Positions 1 to 10,663 of a stretch of DNA of 64,000 bases are shown here, piece by piece. Below the pieces are notes generated by a model. It made no database searches, was not told where the DNA came from, and saw nothing but the letters and a program-made list of their open reading frames with translations. Within the stretch, counting starts at the first letter, position 1, and every line of letters starts with the position of its first letter. The stretch is from Sorghum bicolor (taxonomy: Eukaryota > Streptophyta > Magnoliopsida > Poales > Poaceae): contig NC_012877.2 in assembly GCF_000003195.3 (NCBI RefSeq), forward strand, positions 24,447,838-24,511,837, in the 5' to 3' direction. Position numbers and translations under genes: made by a program.

Positions 1-1272
1 CTCGGCCGGATCTAAGGGCATCTACGTGTTCCTCTCATCAAGGCGACTCTGTTGACCTACTTTATCCGCGCTCTACTGGACTCTAGGGTGCTCGCCGGCG
101 AACCTAGGCATCGGCGACGCGGTAGAGGTTGCGGACGAGCAAGAGCGGCTCAAGGCGAAGCTATAGGAAGAAGAATCATGGCCAGAGGTGAACCAGAGAG
201 CTCTGGCCACGTTGCCGGTGATCTCTGTGAACTCCGGCGAGGTGGAGCTCGCGGCGGAGTTGGCAATGCGACCTCACCGGTGCTCGGCTATGGAAATGGA
301 GTGGACGTCGAGGTAGAGGACGTCGAGGCGGAGCTCGAGGCAGGCTGGCTTGGCCGGAGGCGGCGAGGAGAGCTCGGGCAACGCTGCCGTTCCACGGCGG
401 AGCTCGCCAAGGCGAAATGGAGAAGGGAGAGAGCGCTGGGGAGGCGAAATGAGGACGGCCGGGGCTCGGGGTGGCGTCATGGTGTCCAAGTGAAGGCGCC
501 AGGGCTGACAGGCGGGGTCGCCGTCGACGTACGGCCGCCACGAGTCGTCCACGCGTCGGTCGGCCGGTGACTAACGAAACTGAATCGGGCGATTCAGTCG
601 TCGCCAACAGTGACTGAAACCCGATCTTCAACAACGTTTTACTCTCAGCTCAATTGATGGTTTTGGCTGGGATTTGATCCTCTGGATAGAGCTACACGAG
701 TTCTATAAGTTTGATTACAAGATCAAAGCCTAACTCGGTCTGGATTTCAATCTACACGACTCCCAATCACCCTATGTCGAAAGTGTGAAATCATCCCTGA
801 TTTTTTGGCTTGTGAGCAAATTTTTGAGGTGTTCCATGCTTTTTCATAAAAAGTCATCAACATAACTTTTGTAGCTTATGAAATTATCTACAACTTTGTT
901 TCAGGTGTCACAGACATGCAAGGTCTCTAACAATACTTTCATAAAACATCTTTGAAAGAAGGTCTAGGGGGTCAAAAAGGTCATTCTAGGGTTAACCATG
1001 ACTTAGAGGCATTTTTGGCCAAAACCTTCAACATGAACTTTGTTCCAAATGATGTTCTAAACATGATTAAAGTATTTTGGCAGACATTAAACATTTGTAA
1101 GCATTAGTCACACACTAGGGTCACTCAAAATAAGTCACACAAGCAATTTAATTACACATGGAGCACATAAGATGACATGTGATCATGATGGATGCTTATG
1201 AAGGAGCATGATGATGCTTATGTTGGTGCAATGCTCATGGTTAACATGCAAGCTAACACTAGGAGTGTTACA
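1..1272 (-). mobile_element. Tekay/Del-type LTR, cut by the window edge
   Basis: This is the outer part of a long LTR in the same orientation as the pair at 10918-15505 and 25572-30014. It shares their order: a GC-rich block (about 50-570), then an AT-richer stretch with the phrase 'aacatgaactttgttcc', then the terminus TGTTACA at 1266-1272. The GC-rich block is open on both strands (for example 52-570 plus and 176-634 minus), which reflects base composition and not genes. No polypurine tract follows 1272, so this is the outer LTR end and the DNA to the right is its insertion target. The rest lies left of the window. Similarity to the other two copies is clear but diverged, so it is a related element or an older copy. 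Confidence 0.75.
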
Positions 1273-2654
1273 GTAACCATCAATGTTGATTATCGAATGG
1301 AATATAAGATTGAGTATCTATCATTGCATGTATAATTGAGAACATTTATCTAATTCTTTCATACAGAGATAAGTGTCACATAAAGGATATATAAAGTAAT
1401 GAATAGTGACAAAGATAATTAATTTGATCAGCATAAATTAGCCACATAATAAATATGATAAGCACCTCAATTAGATATTCTAGCATGTCATTAGCATGGA
1501 ATTAGGACGAACTACAAGAATATTTCCTAAGTTATTCTCAACTATATAGTCTAGCATATCATAGTTAGTGCAATTATACTTAGCAATCATTGTAAGACAA
1601 GATTACGCCCATGCATAGTGATATTAGCAAGGAATATGAGAAACATCGTAATCACTCCCCTGTAATAATGTTGCTCTGCCACCCCAATACACGAGAGGGG
1701 GATTTATATAAGAATCAATGGAGTTGTCACTACCACGAACTAGCCCACGATCTGGCATATTGGTACAATCGCAGATAAATACGGTATAAGCACCACACCT
1801 ACACAATATCTATCATTTAACCATGGATCCGATGGATAAACGCTATTCGATCCTAAACATGTATATAATTCCAATCTAACTAAGCCAAGTATATAACCAT
1901 GATAAACTAAGAACAATATAATTGCGAATATAAACAAGTAGAGCAAAGTCATAATCAATATATTGAAGTAGAACAAAGTCATATTCATAATGTCAAAGAA
2001 CAAAGATGAACAATTGAAGAACAATAGAGAATTACCAAGAATCCTCTTGACAGATTCGGAAACCAATCGAAGATTGACTCCTTCTAGTTCTAATCCTATG
2101 TAGCTATGCTAATCAAGATGTCTAATTGATGTGGTGGCTCTAGGCTTGATTAGAGGCTTCTTCTCCCTTGATGAATAATGAATTAGGGTTGAGAGGCTCC
2201 CTCCTCCAGGGGCCAGGGGTTCTTGTTTTATAGTCCTTCCAAGTGAATATGGACCGTAGGATCAAACCGACATTGATTGAATGGTTATCCTTGATCCTTT
2301 AGGTCAGTGGAGCTTGATCCCGAAAGAGAGTCCTAATTGGACTCCAGAGGTGGGCGGGCGCCCTGGTCCCTAAGGCGGGCGCCCTGGGCTAAGCCCCGTT
2401 CTGCCTCCGCTTCGTTCTCGTGGCTTTTGGAGTCTTTTAGATGTAAGATAATTGCGTGGCACGTTAATATCTCTATGTAATCCCGACGAGTGGGCCTTTC
2501 TTCCGTATTTCCTGATAACCCCATGCAGAAATAGAGAAACACCAAAACTCATGGAATTCTGTCATATAAAACCCTAAGTCTGGATGTTGATTTCATTTAG
2601 ATCTTTTTCTTTGTTTATTTGATAATTAAATTTGATACTTAAGGACCGTCAACA
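1273..2654 (-). mobile_element. Athila-type LTR, truncated, minus orientation
   Basis: Read on the minus strand this begins TGTTGACGGTCC at 2654 and continues with the hallmarks of the LTR family seen intact at 41245-42501 and 56462-57739: a 'cttagggttttat' phrase, the block around 'ccatgagttttggtg', the stretch 'ggttatcaggaaatac' and a GGGCGCCC-rich patch (2350-2390). The far end is lost where the Tekay-type LTR of 1-1272 inserted, so no TG...CA pair or target duplication can be checked. The left half, 1273-2050, is AT-rich and resembles the distal part of the LTR at 51356-52824. No gene is visible. Confidence 0.65.
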
Positions 2655-3127
2655 GGGAGGATGATATGACCATGACACCAAGCAAGATGTCACAAGCTCC
2701 AAGTCTAGCTACATCCACTCAAGTTTCACCTACACCGACACCAGCCCAAGTCATCGATGGAGCGATTACACGTAGTCGTGCAAAAAAGCTACAACAAGAG
2801 GTCCACATGCTACTTTATGAGATCCATTATAAAATTAATAAGAATTATATACTACCTAAGTGTTGTACCTTGATTGTAATCAGGTATATAGAAGAAGAGA
2901 AGGATGAATCAGACCCTGAAGAACGTACCAGTGCAAGTTCTAGAAGTAGTCAAAAACGGACCAGTGGAAGTCAAAACGGACCAGTACAAAGAAATCTTCA
3001 TAACTTTTTACTCACAAAAGCTATGAAGGTCCATGAGGACTTGTTGGAAAGCTTGTCGAGTCTACTTTCCAATGAATCTAGTGGAGACCAGTTTGGATAC
3101 ACCATATTGCCTGTAGACAAGAATTAG
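2655..3127 (+). pseudogene. C-terminal tail of a Ty3/gypsy polyprotein
   Basis: A plus-strand frame ending with a stop at 3125-3127 encodes a polar tail holding ITRSRAKKLQQEV, then a 'LPKCCTLIVIRY' segment and an acidic, serine-rich end. Segments of the type 'P(I/M)TRSRAK' followed by 'LPK..TL..(L/I)R' are familiar from the extreme C-terminus of plant gypsy Pol proteins, downstream of integrase. No integrase is present because the DNA to the left is a different LTR inserted here, so this is a 3' remnant of about 150 codons. The ATG near 2666 is internal and probably not a real start. The lineage cannot be settled from the tail alone. Confidence 0.5.
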
Positions 3128-3857
3128 TACAGACTGCTCAGAAGGTCAGCAGTCTGTCGTGATAGAATGTTGGTACAACTTGCCAAGTAAAACTGTACCA
3201 ATCTATAAATTTTCATGCTGGTTGGCATATATTGCTGGAAAGCCCTTTGAGTCTAATTTCACACCCAAGAAACGGTTCATCATTTGGACTTCCCATAAAA
3301 AGTTATGGTCAGTTTATTGGAAATTGCTCTAGAGGCCAACAGTCATGCGAAGCCACTTCAGGAATCCATTTTTGAGGGGACCTTTCACATTGCCTTCCCA
3401 TAGAATCTCTATTTTGTTTTCATACCTATCTAGCAGGGCTGTTGCTAGTATAAATACCCTCTAAGACTCATTGTAATCGAAGACTTTTGATAATCAAAAT
3501 ACAGAACCCCTTTTGTTTAGCTGTGTGCTAACAAATATTCAGAGAGTGATCTCTACCCCTTTGCTCTTGTGATTTCCTCGCAGGATTACATAGGCGGCGG
3601 CTTCATCCGCTCCCAATTTGTGCTCCTACTCCCTTCGTGGTATTCCTTGATTGATTGTAGGTTGTGTTGGTTGGTTCCTTGAGAGTGTGGTTGGGCGAAT
3701 CCTCGATTCAGGTTGCCGGTTAAAGACGGTAGTTGGCTTCGAGTTTTATTTGCCATGTTGCACTAGTTATCGCTGCTTGCAGCAAGTTATCCAGATGTTC
3801 TTCAGCTAGTTATCGGTGTTCATCCTACGACGTGAAGATCAGGACAACGTGTCGCAT
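3128..3857 (+). mobile_element. Gypsy 3' untranslated/LTR-like tail, truncated
   Basis: The sequence following the pol tail contains a 'gctggaaagccctttgagtc' phrase, a TATA-like 'gtataaatacc' at about 3449 with CA-rich DNA after it, and a leader-like segment running to about 3857. This layout of U3, TATA box and R/U5 fits the 3' LTR of the same element. I could not find paired TG...CA termini. The segment stops abruptly at 3857/3858, where a truncated Tat LTR begins. No ORF of note is present. Confidence 0.45.
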
Positions 3858-4748
3858 TAGGAAGGCCCTACGTCTAGCGGCGGGAGGAGAGTTTGTATTA
3901 TCTTGCACCTAAGTGCTTGTACATGGGTGAATACAAGTGGATGTAGCTGAGGGTTCTAAGTCCCAGCCGGTTGTAGTGATGTGAATCGTGTATTCTTGAT
4001 GTCTTTGATATCGTCCCTAGAATCCCCTTTTATAGTTCCAAGGGGAAGTCTAGGTTACAGGATGTAGGTGTTTGAGTAGGTCTCGATAGGGGTATGGCGC
4101 TGACCAACTCGAGGCCTCCGTACCGGTGTGGCCTCAAGCCATCTTGTTACGGGGTACTTCTTTGATGATGGCGCGTCCGTTCCCTGAATTCAACTCCTGT
4201 ACCTCACCCGGTATTGGCTTAGGCGCGAGCATGCTTGTACGTCGTGGCAATAGTCATGTCTGGAGTGGTTGAAGCACTGACTTCCATCACTTGATCCTTC
4301 CCTGGGAAGAAGCGTGCCTGCTCGAGGGTCAGGTGGCACAGGCGGCTTTGTGATGCAGGAGCTCTGACCTTGAACATCTCGAGGGAGGTCGTGATGGGAT
4401 ATTACGCCCGCCGCACTGTGTCGGGCTATACTTTTCTCCTATCTTGAGGATAAAGCTGGAAAAAGTAGAGATTTGACAGGTGCTTGTTCCCCTATCATGC
4501 TTCCCGTGACTGTCGGGTTAGGTGGGAGCATGGCAGTCACATTTAATGCTCAGGCTCCCGTACCCATGACAGGCGACTGGGAGCGCTTTTGCGCTCGAGG
4601 CTTGTCGATTTGCTCGATGCTCTTTCTGTAATCGACGGTTGGTGGCTATCGAGCCCTTGCTGATTCGCTCGACCCGGTTTCCGTATTCGAGGCTATGGTC
4701 GACATTGTGTCTTGGTTCAAGCCGCAACTTTAGTGATCCCGTATTTAT
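3858..4748 (-). repeat. Tat 3' LTR, main part (truncated)
   Basis: It aligns with 42571-43435 in the 5' LTR, starting from 'aggaaggccctac' and running to 'gtatttat'. Over the first 245 bases I count about 20 differences, plus an indel near 4400, so identity is roughly nine in ten. About 120 bases of the LTR's 3' end (present as 41189-41244 plus 42507-42570 in the other copy) are missing on the left. The LTR resumes at 9651 after the CRM-like insertion. Confidence 0.85.
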
Positions 4749-5550
4749 TGATGAGACCAGGCCCGATCTTCCGAGAGGTAGTTGATAAATTTGATTGTGG
4801 AGAACTCGACGTTCGTGATTCAGCTTCAAATCAACACGATTCGAACCTTGTAACCATTACACCACTGCTCCGTTGGATATCAACCAAGCACAACTTGATT
4901 GACCTCGCCAAGAAGGCTGTTCATGCAAGCGAATCGAAGAAGACAAGCAAAAAAAGTATAAACACACAATCTAAAATTGCAGATGTAAATGACATGAATA
5001 TTCAACGAGGGTTCAAGAATTCTGTTCCAAAGGACTAATCGACACAGTGGAGGAGATCAAGAACGGGGGCCCTGGATCACTGTAAAAGGATTTGTCACCA
5101 CAGTTACAATGAACGATTTAGTTTCTCAATGGAAAGCTAAACTCTAAACAAAACCCAAATCTAAACAGCGGAGGCTGCGTGGAATATAAAGGAGAAACGA
5201 CCTAGGGTTGGAGACGACCAGGGGGAGGCACCCACAACATCGGCTTAAGGCCCGAATTCGATACATGACCAAGTTGGCCCAAAATAGGTGACACAGCACA
5301 TTGGCGTGAACATAACAATTAATCCACGAAGCTTCTAGAGCTGGGACCAGATTCAAAACGACGGCGTTGTTGTCCCCTTTCCAACGAGTCAAAGATCACC
5401 CCGTTTTAATATTGTATGAAGAAGTTATGATCAAAACACTGACAACATGTTTGCTGAATCCGAGAGTGACGTGGTAGCTGAGTTGGAGATGAATTGCAAC
5501 TTAGAAAAGACGATGGTGTCAATGTATCCAGCGTGGCGATGTCCTCATCA
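4749..5550 (-). repeat. 3' LTR of the CRM-like element
   Basis: 802 bp, TGATGAGACC... to ...CCTCATCA in plus orientation. It aligns throughout with 8845-9645. The end at 5550 is fixed by the terminal inverted repeat TGATGAG/CTCATCA and by the point where the two copies diverge. Confidence 0.88.
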
Positions 5551-5664
5551 TCCTCTCATTCTTGAATTGGAGTCGTCCTCGACTCCATCTTGGTGATGTC
5601 CTCATCATCCCCTCCTTCTAAAATTGGAGTCGTCCTCGACTCTTCCCCGTCAACAAACTCCTGC
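5400..5664 (-). pseudogene. C-terminal end of Pol reading across the polypurine tract into the LTR
   Basis: On the minus strand one frame runs from about 5664 into the LTR. It encodes an acidic tail with two copies of ESRTTPI followed by DDEDI, the second copy lying inside the LTR after 5550. A TGA stop within the polypurine-like stretch (5551-5560) interrupts it. A pol 3' end that overlaps the LTR is known from CRM-clade chromoviruses, and this supports that placement. The upstream edge near 5664 resembles a splice acceptor (CTTTTGCAG), where the deleted pol region joins. The exact downstream stop is uncertain. Confidence 0.5.
5541..5645. repeat. 57-bp tandem duplication at the pol/LTR boundary
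   Basis: Two copies of a 57-bp unit start at 5541 and 5598 (both GTCCTCATCATC), the second partial. Each carries the hairpin-forming segment GGAGTCG-TCCT-CGACTC (5569-5586 and again from 5626). The period is 19 codons, so the reading frame of the Pol tail is kept. The duplication copies the first bases of the LTR into the internal region. Confidence 0.8.
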
Positions 5665-5670
5665 AAAAGG

Positions 5671-6504
5671 TTAGTGACAGCAGACAATGCACAAGACATA
5701 AATAGGTTGACAAAGCATAGTATAACATGATGCATCTAGATTATCACATAATGCAGTAGTAGTAGAAGTTGTAGCAAGTAAAACACCTCCATGTAACTTA
5801 CTTTCATTATTTTTATCAATGTCTGTGGAAGATTTATTGTTAATCTCTTTAGCATGTTTAACAATATCCATTGGTGACAAAGGCAGCAAAGTAATATTCT
5901 TGTTCTTATTTATAAAAGTGTATGTATTAGTTCTACCATGGTGTAAAGCATTAGTATCAAATTCCCATGGAGGTCCTAACAAAATTGAACAAGATTGCAT
6001 AGGTACAACATCAAAATTAGCAGTATCATGATAACAACCTGTGAAGAAACTAATGCGGGCTGATTTAGTGACCTTGGTCTTACCACTATTATTGAACCAT
6101 TAAAGTTTATATGGATACGAATGTTGTTGTGTGGTTAAGCCAAGCTTCTCAACCAAATCTGAACTCACCAAGTTGTTGCAACTCCCGTTATCAATGATGG
6201 TGAGAACATGACAACCCTGCATGATAAGATATATGGGGAACAAATTGTGATGCTGGATCTGCTTATCTTCTTCATGTACCACACGTGAACTCAACACACG
6301 CAGCACAAGAAGGCTAGGGTAGCCCGTAGAGGCAGCAACGGAGTCAATGGCAATGGTCTCCGTGTCTTGATCACCCTCGGTGGGATCTGCACCAATGTTA
6401 GCAGCAAGGGCTAAATCGTCTTCAACATCACTAGCACTTATATATTCATCCTCGGTAGCAATGAAAGCACGACGACTGGGGCAATCATTCATGACATGTC
6501 CCAT
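5671..6504 (-). pseudogene. Retroviral-type protease fragment of the CRM-like element
   Basis: The minus frame from 6504 continues Gag into a protease-like region. IIDNGSCNNLVSSDLVEKLGL (about 6150-6210) corresponds to the active-site loop, usually D-(S/T)-G, here DNG. A stop near 6100 follows PYKL, and the frame continues with CDVVPM-like and ILLGPPWEFD segments typical of a gypsy retropepsin ending (5945-6020). The coding part then runs on to about 5671 with no reverse transcriptase. The Ser/Thr-to-Asn change at the active site and the stop suggest it is inactive. The Gag/protease boundary is not defined. Confidence 0.6.
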
Positions 6505-7521
6505 GCCTTTGCATCGATGGCAAATGATTTTAGCGCTGGGCGAAGAGGAACTAGTGGAAGCACCTGGAGTGGTACCTTTCTCAGCTGTGGGGGCTGCACA
6601 TTAGACAATTTACTTACCCCAGAAGAAAATACAGGTGTGAGCGTGGGCATCTCTGTCTCAAAACTCTGCTCAAAATTTCTCCCATTATTAGACCTGAAAG
6701 TCTGGTGTTGCTTGCGTCCCTGTACTTCACGTTCTGCCTTTATAGCAAGATGATATAACTGGGAAAAAAATACGCCATTCTTTGCAATCAAGAATTTTCT
6801 GGATATCATGATTTAAACCACCAAAGAATCTAGTACTAGCATCAGCATCATCTTCATGTACACCACAACGTGCTAAACCAATAAGCAGTTCTTGATAGTA
6901 TGCTTCTACACTTTTATCTCCTTGTTTTAAAGTTTACAGTTTAAGACGTAAATCATGTTGATAATTAGGAGGAACAAAACGAAATTTTATACGTTGTTTT
7001 AAAGCATTCCAAGTTTGAGGTACAACAGCAGCATTATTAGTATTGCAAAGATCACTCCACCAAAACAAAGCAAAATTAGTAAGCTCACTAGTAGAAAGTC
7101 TAACTCTATGCTCAGCAGGCACATTATGGGAATCAAATTTTTGTTGAACAACAAGCTCTCAATCTAAATATGCCTCAGGATCAACATGACCAGCAAAAAG
7201 AGGTACGCTAAATTTAATTTTAGCAAAGGGATCATTATTACCATGGTTATTACCTCCCATACCGCGATGATTGAAGTTGTAACGGCGACGGTTGCGTGCA
7301 TCACCGTCGTCATCCATATCTTCAGGATCAGATAGATCTCCATATGCATCTTCATCATCACCATGATGAGAATGAGGGCGTTGCTCAACCTGTTCAATGC
7401 GGGTGACCAGATTGTTCACATTGTGTGTCAGCTCGGTAATAAGATTGCGCTGTTCAGTGATGAAGGCTGTAAGTTCATCCTTAGACACACAATCATTGAA
7501 ATCTGTCGGAGATCCTGCCAC
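6490..7521 (-). pseudogene. Gag of the CRM-like element
   Basis: The start codon at 7519-7521 opens MAGSPTDFNDCVSK, followed by a helical segment with regular hydrophobic spacing (about residues 20-50), an acidic/His-rich linker and a capsid-type Retrotrans_gag region (FALFWWSDLCN, about 7010-7090; VEAYYQELLIGLARCG in another frame, about 6860-6910). A CCHC-like knuckle, CHRCKGMGHVMNDC, lies near 6480-6525. Stops and frameshifts around 7155, 6930 and 6780 break it. Gag would form the particle core and bind RNA. Being the only nearly complete gene, it suggests dependence on pol supplied by a partner. The start fits the family and follows a 1.3-kb leader. Confidence 0.65.
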
Positions 7522-8844
7522 GGTTAGAAAATAGGGAAAAACAATAGTAAAGGATTATCCCTATCAACTAAAAGGAAACCAAGTGGTGGTGGTGGTAAAA
7601 GTGAAATACAAAATCAGAAGCGGCTTACCACCGTCTTACAAGTGTTCTTACCAAAGCCAAATATGATCGAAATCAAATTGGTAAAGTAATCTGTTGTTGA
7701 GTGTGGGTAAACAGTTGCAAAATGAACCTGGGCTGACATAAGTATATGCGGAGCTTTGGACAGGCACAATTTGAGTAACAAAGGATTAGCAATATTTGAA
7801 TGCAGAGTTAGCTAAGTTCAATAAGAATCCAAAGGACAAATCATAATTGCTGGCTAAGACGTGTCTAGCGTAGCGCAACAAGGTGAAACAAGGTATGATG
7901 GAAGAAACTCAAGAAACAAGCAATAGAGCAGATTTTTCTTTTATCCTGATTTTTTTCTGGATTTTCCCAAAAGGCACTAGTAGGAATCAAGATTTTTTAT
8001 TTGTTCACTATTTTTTTTATATTTTTCTCAGAACAAGGTTCGCACAAGATGTAACCACAAAAATTGGCAACTGCAACTGAGGTCAGATGTGGTCTACAAA
8101 AATTCAGCAATTTCTCTGAAAAGCGTGCAAAACCCTTGTTAATTTTTTTTCTTTATTTCCTGAATTTTTTTGGCAATTTTACTGAAACCATAGGCCTATT
8201 TGGGTCGGGTCCAAATGATGTCAAGAAGCTGCTGTAAAAATTTTAGATTTTTCTGATAAACGAGCGAAAAGTTATGCCTATTTTACAGAAGGTATCTCAG
8301 GTTATGTTTTTTCAGAAGGCATAATACGGCGTCGGAGGCGGCAGCAGTTAGGGCAAAGCGTCCCTAAACTCCAATACCGATCACAGGATGAATCGTCCCT
8401 GTGACTAACAGCAGTAGGTATTCGCCTGATGATGTAAGGAGGGCTGCGAGCAGGCAAAATAACAGCGGTTGGCAAACTATCTAGGGTTAGCGCGGCGGTG
8501 AGAGATCACACAAGGCGGCTAGCGGGGCAAGTCGAGTAATGTGGTGGCTTCGACTTGTTTGGAAAAATACTGGATGGGATAGCAGCGGAAACTAAGAACA
8601 GCAACGGTGCAATGAACTACGATAATGAACACAATCAAAACCAGCAACTAGACACAACCACGGACACAAACTCAACAAAGCAAATCTAAAAACGAAATTG
8701 CAAGGCACAATGGGTGATAGGACAGCGGAAAAATTAAACTATATAATTTTTTGGGCTTTTTGTGTACTGTAGGTAATGAACAAATATGAATCTAGGGCAA
8801 ACGAGATTATACCTCGCGGTAAACCTGAGATATCTGATACCAAT
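7522..8844 (-). other. Leader of the CRM-like element, with no visible gene
   Basis: This lies between the 5' LTR and the Gag start. It holds T-rich runs (7935-8030, 8140-8180) and stretches with no long ORF on the minus strand. The primer binding site occupies the last bases (8826-8842). I see no other feature. Confidence 0.5.
8826..8842 (-). promoter_or_regulatory. Primer binding site, initiator-Met tRNA type
   Basis: On the minus strand TGGTATCAGA begins two bases inside the 5' LTR end, matching the first ten bases of the common plant initiator methionine tRNA primer site. The match decays after that. It fixes the element's orientation as minus. Confidence 0.75.
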
Positions 8845-9645
8845 TGATGAGATCAGGCCCGATCTTCCGAGAGGTAGTTGATAAATTCGATTGTGGAGAA
8901 CTCGACGTTCGCGATCCGGCTTCAAATCAACACGATTCGAACCCTGCAACTGTTACACCACTGCTTCGTTGGATATCAACCAATCACAACTTGATTGACC
9001 TCGCCAAGAAGGCTGTTCCTCCAAGCGAATCGAAGAACACAAGCAATAAAGTATAAACACGCAATTTGAAATTGCAGATGTAAATGACACGAATATTCAA
9101 TGAGGGTTCAAGAACTCAGTTCCGAAGGACTAATCAACACAATGGAGGAGATCAAGAACGGGGGCCCTGGATCACTGTACAAGGATTTGTCACCACAGTT
9201 ACAATGAACGATTCAGTTTCTCGATGGAAAACTAAACTCTAAACAAAACCCAAATCTAAATAGAGGAGGTTGCATGGAATATAAAGGAGAAACGACCTAG
9301 GGTTGGAGACGACCAGAGGGAGGCGCCCACAACATGGGCTTAAGGCCCGAATTCGATACATGACCAAGTTAGCCCAAAATAGGTGACGCAGCACCTTGGC
9401 GTGAACATAACGATTAATCCACGAAGGATCTAGAGCTGGGACCAGATCCAAAACGACGGCGTTGTTGTGCCCTTCCCAACGAGTCCAAGATCACCCCGTT
9501 TCGATGTCGTATGAAGAAGTTATGATCAAAACACTAACGACATGTTTGCTGAATCCGAGAGTGACGTGGTGGCTGAGTTGGAGATGAATTACAACTTGGA
9601 AAAGACGATGGTGTCAACGTATCCAGCGTGGCGATGTCCTCATCA
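8845..9645 (-). repeat. 5' LTR of the CRM-like element
   Basis: 801 bp with the same termini as 4749-5550, flanked on the right by the target duplication TTTAT at 9646-9650. Minor indels separate it from the 3' LTR. Confidence 0.88.
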
Positions 9646-9650
9646 TTTAT

Positions 9651-9739
9651 ACTGGAGCATCGAGCCTGAGCCTCGAATTGTTTGTGAATCCTCTCATTGT
9701 GAGTGTTGGCTGTGGTATCCCCTATTGACATCCTCGACA
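9651..9739 (-). repeat. Tat 3' LTR, remaining part
   Basis: This segment (ACTGGAGCATCGAGCC to ...CCTCGACA) continues the LTR cut at 4748 and matches 43431-43518 almost base for base. It ends in the terminal TCGACA, directly against the polypurine tract. Confidence 0.88.
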
Positions 9740-9757
9740 GTAGCCCCCGAGCCCCTG
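9740..9757 (-). promoter_or_regulatory. Tat polypurine tract
   Basis: The minus-strand sequence CAGGGGCTCGGGGGCTAC abuts the LTR start TGTCGAGG. A G-rich polypurine tract in exactly this position primes plus-strand DNA synthesis in LTR elements. Confidence 0.75.
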
Positions 9758-10663
9758 TTTGAGCATTGGGGTTCGAACAGGGGTTCTTTTGAGGGTCGAG
9801 TTTCTATGGAGGTCGTGCGAGCGACCCCCGCGGGGTTAGCCCCTGAGCCCTTGAAGGGGTCTTGGACTCCTTTGAGGGCTATTTTGTCCGTTCTGGGTGG
9901 GAACCTCCAACACTCGTTGGCCAGTTTCCCCCCTTTGGGGCAAGGAGCGTGACGTACTCCCGATGGAGCGAGCATCATCGTCCCAGATGAGCTATTATCG
10001 GGTAATCCAAGCGAGAACCCATGCCCCGTTCGATGGGGTTGGCTGCAGCCCAGAGGCATTTTCATTAATGCTGGGCAAGCTTTGTCAAGGATATCGGTCT
10101 CGTTTGATAGAGTCCAGCGGCTCGACGCCTCCCCCCGTGGGGATCCCTTTCGACCTGCTTGCCCTTGCCATGGATACTCCTAGTGAGTTCTCGAGGCGTG
10201 CCTTGTTTCAACCCCTCACTAGGTGTCCCTGACTCAAGTACTCAAGGGCGACCGTCGAACCCGATCGATGGGCTAGTCTACACCCCCTCGAGGTTCTTGT
10301 GGTTGCGGGCACCAAATTTACCTTGCGACCGAAGGAAGGGTTGCGGTGGTTCGCTTTCTTGCCCGTTGGGCGCACATTTTTAGGAGGCAGCCGTTGTGGC
10401 GTTGTTTCATTGGTGGAATCCGTAACGCCCTGCCAGAGAAGAATAGGACCGTTAGGTGGTGCATTCATGGGGGAGGTTACCATGAATGTCGGATCCGCCC
10501 GTTACGGGATGCTTATAAATATCGAAGCCCCGCCCGGCTGTCGTTCCTTCTGCATTCCGCCACTGCCATTGTTCTTGTTCTCCCCACACCTCCCTGCACA
10601 TCTACGGCACAACACATTTTCGGGTGGAGAGTTTCGTAGAGTCGCCTTCCACCACCCAGCAAG
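9758..10663 (+). promoter_or_regulatory. Upstream region and putative promoter of the antisense extra ORF
   Basis: No supported gene lies here. The DNA is GC-rich with repeated CCCGAGCCC-like words. A TATA box, TATAAATA, is at 10514-10521, about 143 bp before the ATG at 10664, followed by a pyrimidine-rich stretch suited to a transcription start (10540-10590). Placing a TATA box here on the plus strand, opposite to the retrotransposon's own transcript, suggests the extra ORF has its own promoter. That is an inference; no transcript data are available. Confidence 0.5.

Larger units (their letters stand above)
4749..9645 (-). mobile_element. Non-autonomous CRM-like chromovirus, gag-only derivative
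   Basis: A complete insertion flanked by TTTAT at 4744-4748 and 9646-9650. LTRs of about 800 bp are at 4749-5550 and 8845-9645, with termini TGATGA...TCATCA. On the coding (minus) strand the LTR starts TGATGAGGACATCGCC, close to my recollection of LTR starts in grass centromeric CRM/CRR elements. A primer site complementary to initiator methionine tRNA (TGGTATCAGA) lies next to the 5' LTR. The internal 3.3 kb encodes Gag and a protease fragment, then jumps to the last codons of Pol; reverse transcriptase, RNase H and integrase are absent. The LTRs differ at about 14 of 215 bases compared. The CRM label is an inference; another chromovirus clade is possible. Confidence 0.82.

Noticed and set aside
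52..634. Long overlapping frames on both strands as possible genes
   Set aside because: They lie in the GC-rich block of a Tekay-type LTR, recur in the other LTRs with altered frames, have low complexity and no domain.
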